Assembly: GCA_017311185.1 (NCBI GenBank)
Contig: JAESUZ010001522.1
Location: forward strand, 62,001-126,000
Length of the DNA: 64,000 bases
Source of the DNA: Proteles cristata cristata
Taxonomy: Eukaryota > Chordata > Mammalia > Carnivora > Hyaenidae
Direction of reading: 5' to 3'
Shown: one piece after another, positions 61,191-64,000 of the stretch
Position numbering within the stretch: the first letter of the stretch is position 1
Layout of the letters: each line of letters opens with the position of its first letter
The notes under the pieces: model-generated
Seen by the model: only the letters and a program-made list of their open reading frames with translations
Told to the model about the DNA's origin: nothing
Database searches by the model: none
Program-made: the position numbers and the translations under genes

Positions 61191-64000
61191 TAACCAAACA
61201 AACAAAGAAACTAGTTTTCAACCCTCTGAGCATACACATTTAATAGAAAAAATAATATTTAGTGACATGGACTAGTAACTAAGTGACATGGATTAGTAAC
61301 TACTGAGAATTAGTTACTCTATGTATTTGAAAATAATGCATTTGTATGTAAAGTACTAAACTATTCTTTCATTAGTTCATATAGATCTTTTCCCATGTAG
61401 CATGATTTAAGGCTGATTACAAGGCATATTTTTATTCACTTGTATTAAAAAAATAATACTGAAATTTAAAAGAAATAACCATACTTTAAAGTCATTTTAC
61501 TTTACACTTTACTTTAAAGGACATTTTTAGATATTTTTCACTAGTAATATTTCCTAATATTGAAACTATTGTTTAGTATGTGACTGAATTATTTCTCAGT
61601 TTTTGGAAACTGTTTTTGATTCTCAAAGACTTATTTTTAAGTGGATTCACGTCATAAATTATACCTCCCCAAAGCCAGTGGTAGTTATTCATTAACGTGT
61701 ATGTATATGTGTGTGTGTGTGTGTTGAATTTGCTGAATGAATTGTCAGTTGTTCTGCTTAAGTATAAAGGCAAAACGCTTTTAAAATAGTTTTGAATGAT
61801 CCAGTTAACTCCAATTAAGAAAAATATTCTGAATTCTATCAGATTTTTGAGGTTTTAATGATAAGCCTTAGAAAAGTTTCACCCTACATGAGGCAGAAGA
61901 AATGGGGAAAAGTTATGAGAGGAATCTGGGCCAAGAATGGGCTCAGGCTAATTCTTTTACATATAGTGATCACAGTCTTCCTACGTGCTGCAATTCTGTA
62001 ATTGTTATTACAGTTAGTCTTTGGTTTTAAATTTTTTTTACTACTTCAAGCCTTTGCCTTTAACAGTGATCTCAGCATTCATGGCCACACTGTGGCGTGC
62101 ATGAAAGACTGTATAAATATGGCCTGTGCATACTCTAGCTGTTGTTCTGTAGACATTTGTCCTACTTCGCTCAGGATAGCTTGCTTCTCTCACTGAGAAG
62201 AAACATCTGAAGTCTACTAAGATAGATGTAGAGATACCTATATACATTTTTATATACATATATATTTGCTACATTTTGTTTTATGATGTACATTATAGAA
62301 ATTACTTAGATGCTCATGTCTTGTTTGGGATGAAGATATGAAATATGGAGTTGTTCAATATATTGAGCATTTGTTCTGTAGGCATCAGGTTTGTCAAAAT
62401 ACACAGGAAACATGCCAGGTAGGTCATCTTTTGAACACTGACAGTAGTTTCCTACTCAATCTGGAGTCAATTTACCTGACTTTGGCATCCAGAAGAAGTA
62501 GCTGATTAAGAATAAAATTACTGAATTTTCAAATGATATCTCTACTAGAAATAAAAAGCTTTGGAGACTTTTGAGTGCAAATAACAGAATAAATGTTATC
62601 CATTAATGTACTCATTCCATAAATATGTTTGAGAATTCACTCTGTACAAGGCACAGCCAGTGGGCCTTTTTCACGTGTGGGATATGTTTGGTTTGAAAAC
62701 TTTCACAGTATCTCTTTTGTCTTAATGGATGCTTGTGTCTTTTACTTGAGATGATATTATTTGTAATGTAAACCTATCCTAATACCTTGTAGGTATATAT
62801 ACTGTAAGAATTCAAGAATACTAAGTTGGTAAAATGCTTTAGAAAACATACATTTAAATTTGAGTATCTAATGCCTCAAGCAAATTTATTAGAGTTTCAG
62901 ATGAATATGTATTTTTTTAACTTCCAAGTAAATGAATAGATCATAGCTTTTGCTTAAAAAATATTTTTATAAGTGTTCAGTTGAGAGTCAGTTGCTTTAT
63001 GTATTTGAATATAATTTACATTTCATTGTTTTACATAGTTCAAGTACTTTACTATTTTAAATAGTAAAATATCAATTTTTTCTATAAATGGTAATTCTTT
63101 TGAATATATTCATATTTAACATGTATAACCTCCAAAATGTAATGATAAATTTCACCTGAGTGTATTATTATGAGTCAATTTTTCCTTTGTAAAAGGTACA
63201 CGTAACATAGTTTCAATCGTTCAATATTTTGTGAACAGGTAAAATGATCAGTGTCTTATGTATTTCATATTGCTTAATTTTGTGTTAAACACTAGAATAG
63301 TAGCATTGTGTCATTAGTGTCCATAATAATAAAGCAAAATGTAGCATTACCATTTCAGCTACTTTCCATTTAAATTTATTAAGCCATTTATGTTCTTATA
63401 TGTTTGGTAGACAAAAATCTATGAAACACAGATTTTCACCCTTTAAGAGCTCACAAGCTCCATAGGAGAAACTTGATACACATATGAAACAAATGTACAA
63501 ATATGAGCCAACTGGACAGGAAAAGAAGTTTAATATTCAGAAATATTGAAGGAAACAAAAATCAATAACTAGATTTTACTTTTCGGAGATTGCTGGTATT
63601 CCCTGAGCTTGCAAAACATAATTCAGTAATAAGAAAATGGAATCAGCAAGCACAGCCTATTTTAGAACAGCATTTCACACACTGGTATTCTAGCGATGCT
63701 ATTAAGTAAGACATGCACAAAGTATTTTTGTGGTCAAAGTAAGTTTAAGACACAGAAGTAAACTTGTTTTCATCATAGGATTTCTCTAGCATTTTAATGT
63801 ACTTATAAAAATCATGACTTTGGAGGAGAGAGATGGTATGCTATGTTTTCCAAATTTACTAGAGGGTAGGACATATTTCATAAAAGGTTTGTTAATATTT
63901 CCTTGGAACACACATATTAAACAAAGCACAATATGGTAAAACCATTCTAGAAATTTCATGGTAACATAAAGAGGAAAAAAGGTAAATACACTGATAGGAA
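61191..64000. other. Downstream flank, nothing assigned
   Basis: AT-rich sequence after the gene. A (GT)n lies at 61708-61724 and a tandem ACTAGTAACTAAGTGACATGG-like echo near 61261-61300. A possible L2 end lies near 63.4 kb. No gene recognised. Confidence 0.35.

Overview
This is a 64 kb piece of mammalian nuclear DNA, almost certainly from a cat-family genome. The tRNA-derived SINEs belong to the carnivore CAN-SINE group and have the long felid form: a tRNA-like head with A and B boxes, a CT-rich stretch, then an AATAAATAAA tail. They are not the shorter dog form. Some copies are nearly intact and flanked by perfect 12-18 bp target duplications, so they are recent. The rest is AT-rich intron or flank full of L1, L2, MIR and microsatellite sequence. 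I see no bacterial, viral, CRISPR or operon-like structure.

The window holds the 3' end of one protein-coding gene on the + strand. Five coding exons at 17782-17848, 18093-18283, 45233-45335, 51724-51791 and 57537-57582 join in frame with canonical splice sites and end at a TGA. They encode the last 157 residues of a protein. This tail resembles the C-terminal catalytic region of inositol polyphosphate 4-phosphatases (INPP4A/B): a Cys-X5-Arg loop (CNSGVHR) followed directly by an SVTLEQ-type helix. The loop lacks the two lysines of the INPP4 signature, and the arginine codon is split by a 27 kb intron. I could not assign a gene symbol. The 3' UTR probably runs to about 58.55 kb; the rest to 64 kb is downstream sequence.

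Layout: 1-17.8 kb is upstream intron with an old internally deleted L1 (2.88-4.63 kb), a twin-primed L1 (5.36-6.31 kb) and a 1.45 kb 5'-truncated L1 with clean target duplications (6.9-8.4 kb). 17.8-18.3 kb holds two exons. 18.3-45.2 kb is the large intron, with many SINEs, an antisense L1 whose terminal ORF2 frame is open (36.85-37.70 kb), and repeat-poor islands near 21-23, 29.2-31, 34-35.2 and 35.4-36.6 kb. A tailless 38-nt U6 retrocopy lies at 44.27 kb. 45.3-57.5 kb holds the last introns and exons, and 57.6-64 kb the 3' UTR and AT-rich flank.

The best leads are the divergent phosphatase loop, a young SINE subfamily traceable by diagnostic changes, the tailless U6 retrocopy, a 135 bp duplication cutting through a MIR, two SINEs at one target site, and perfect hairpins at 14.06 and 29.39 kb. 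I found no convincing wholly new system.
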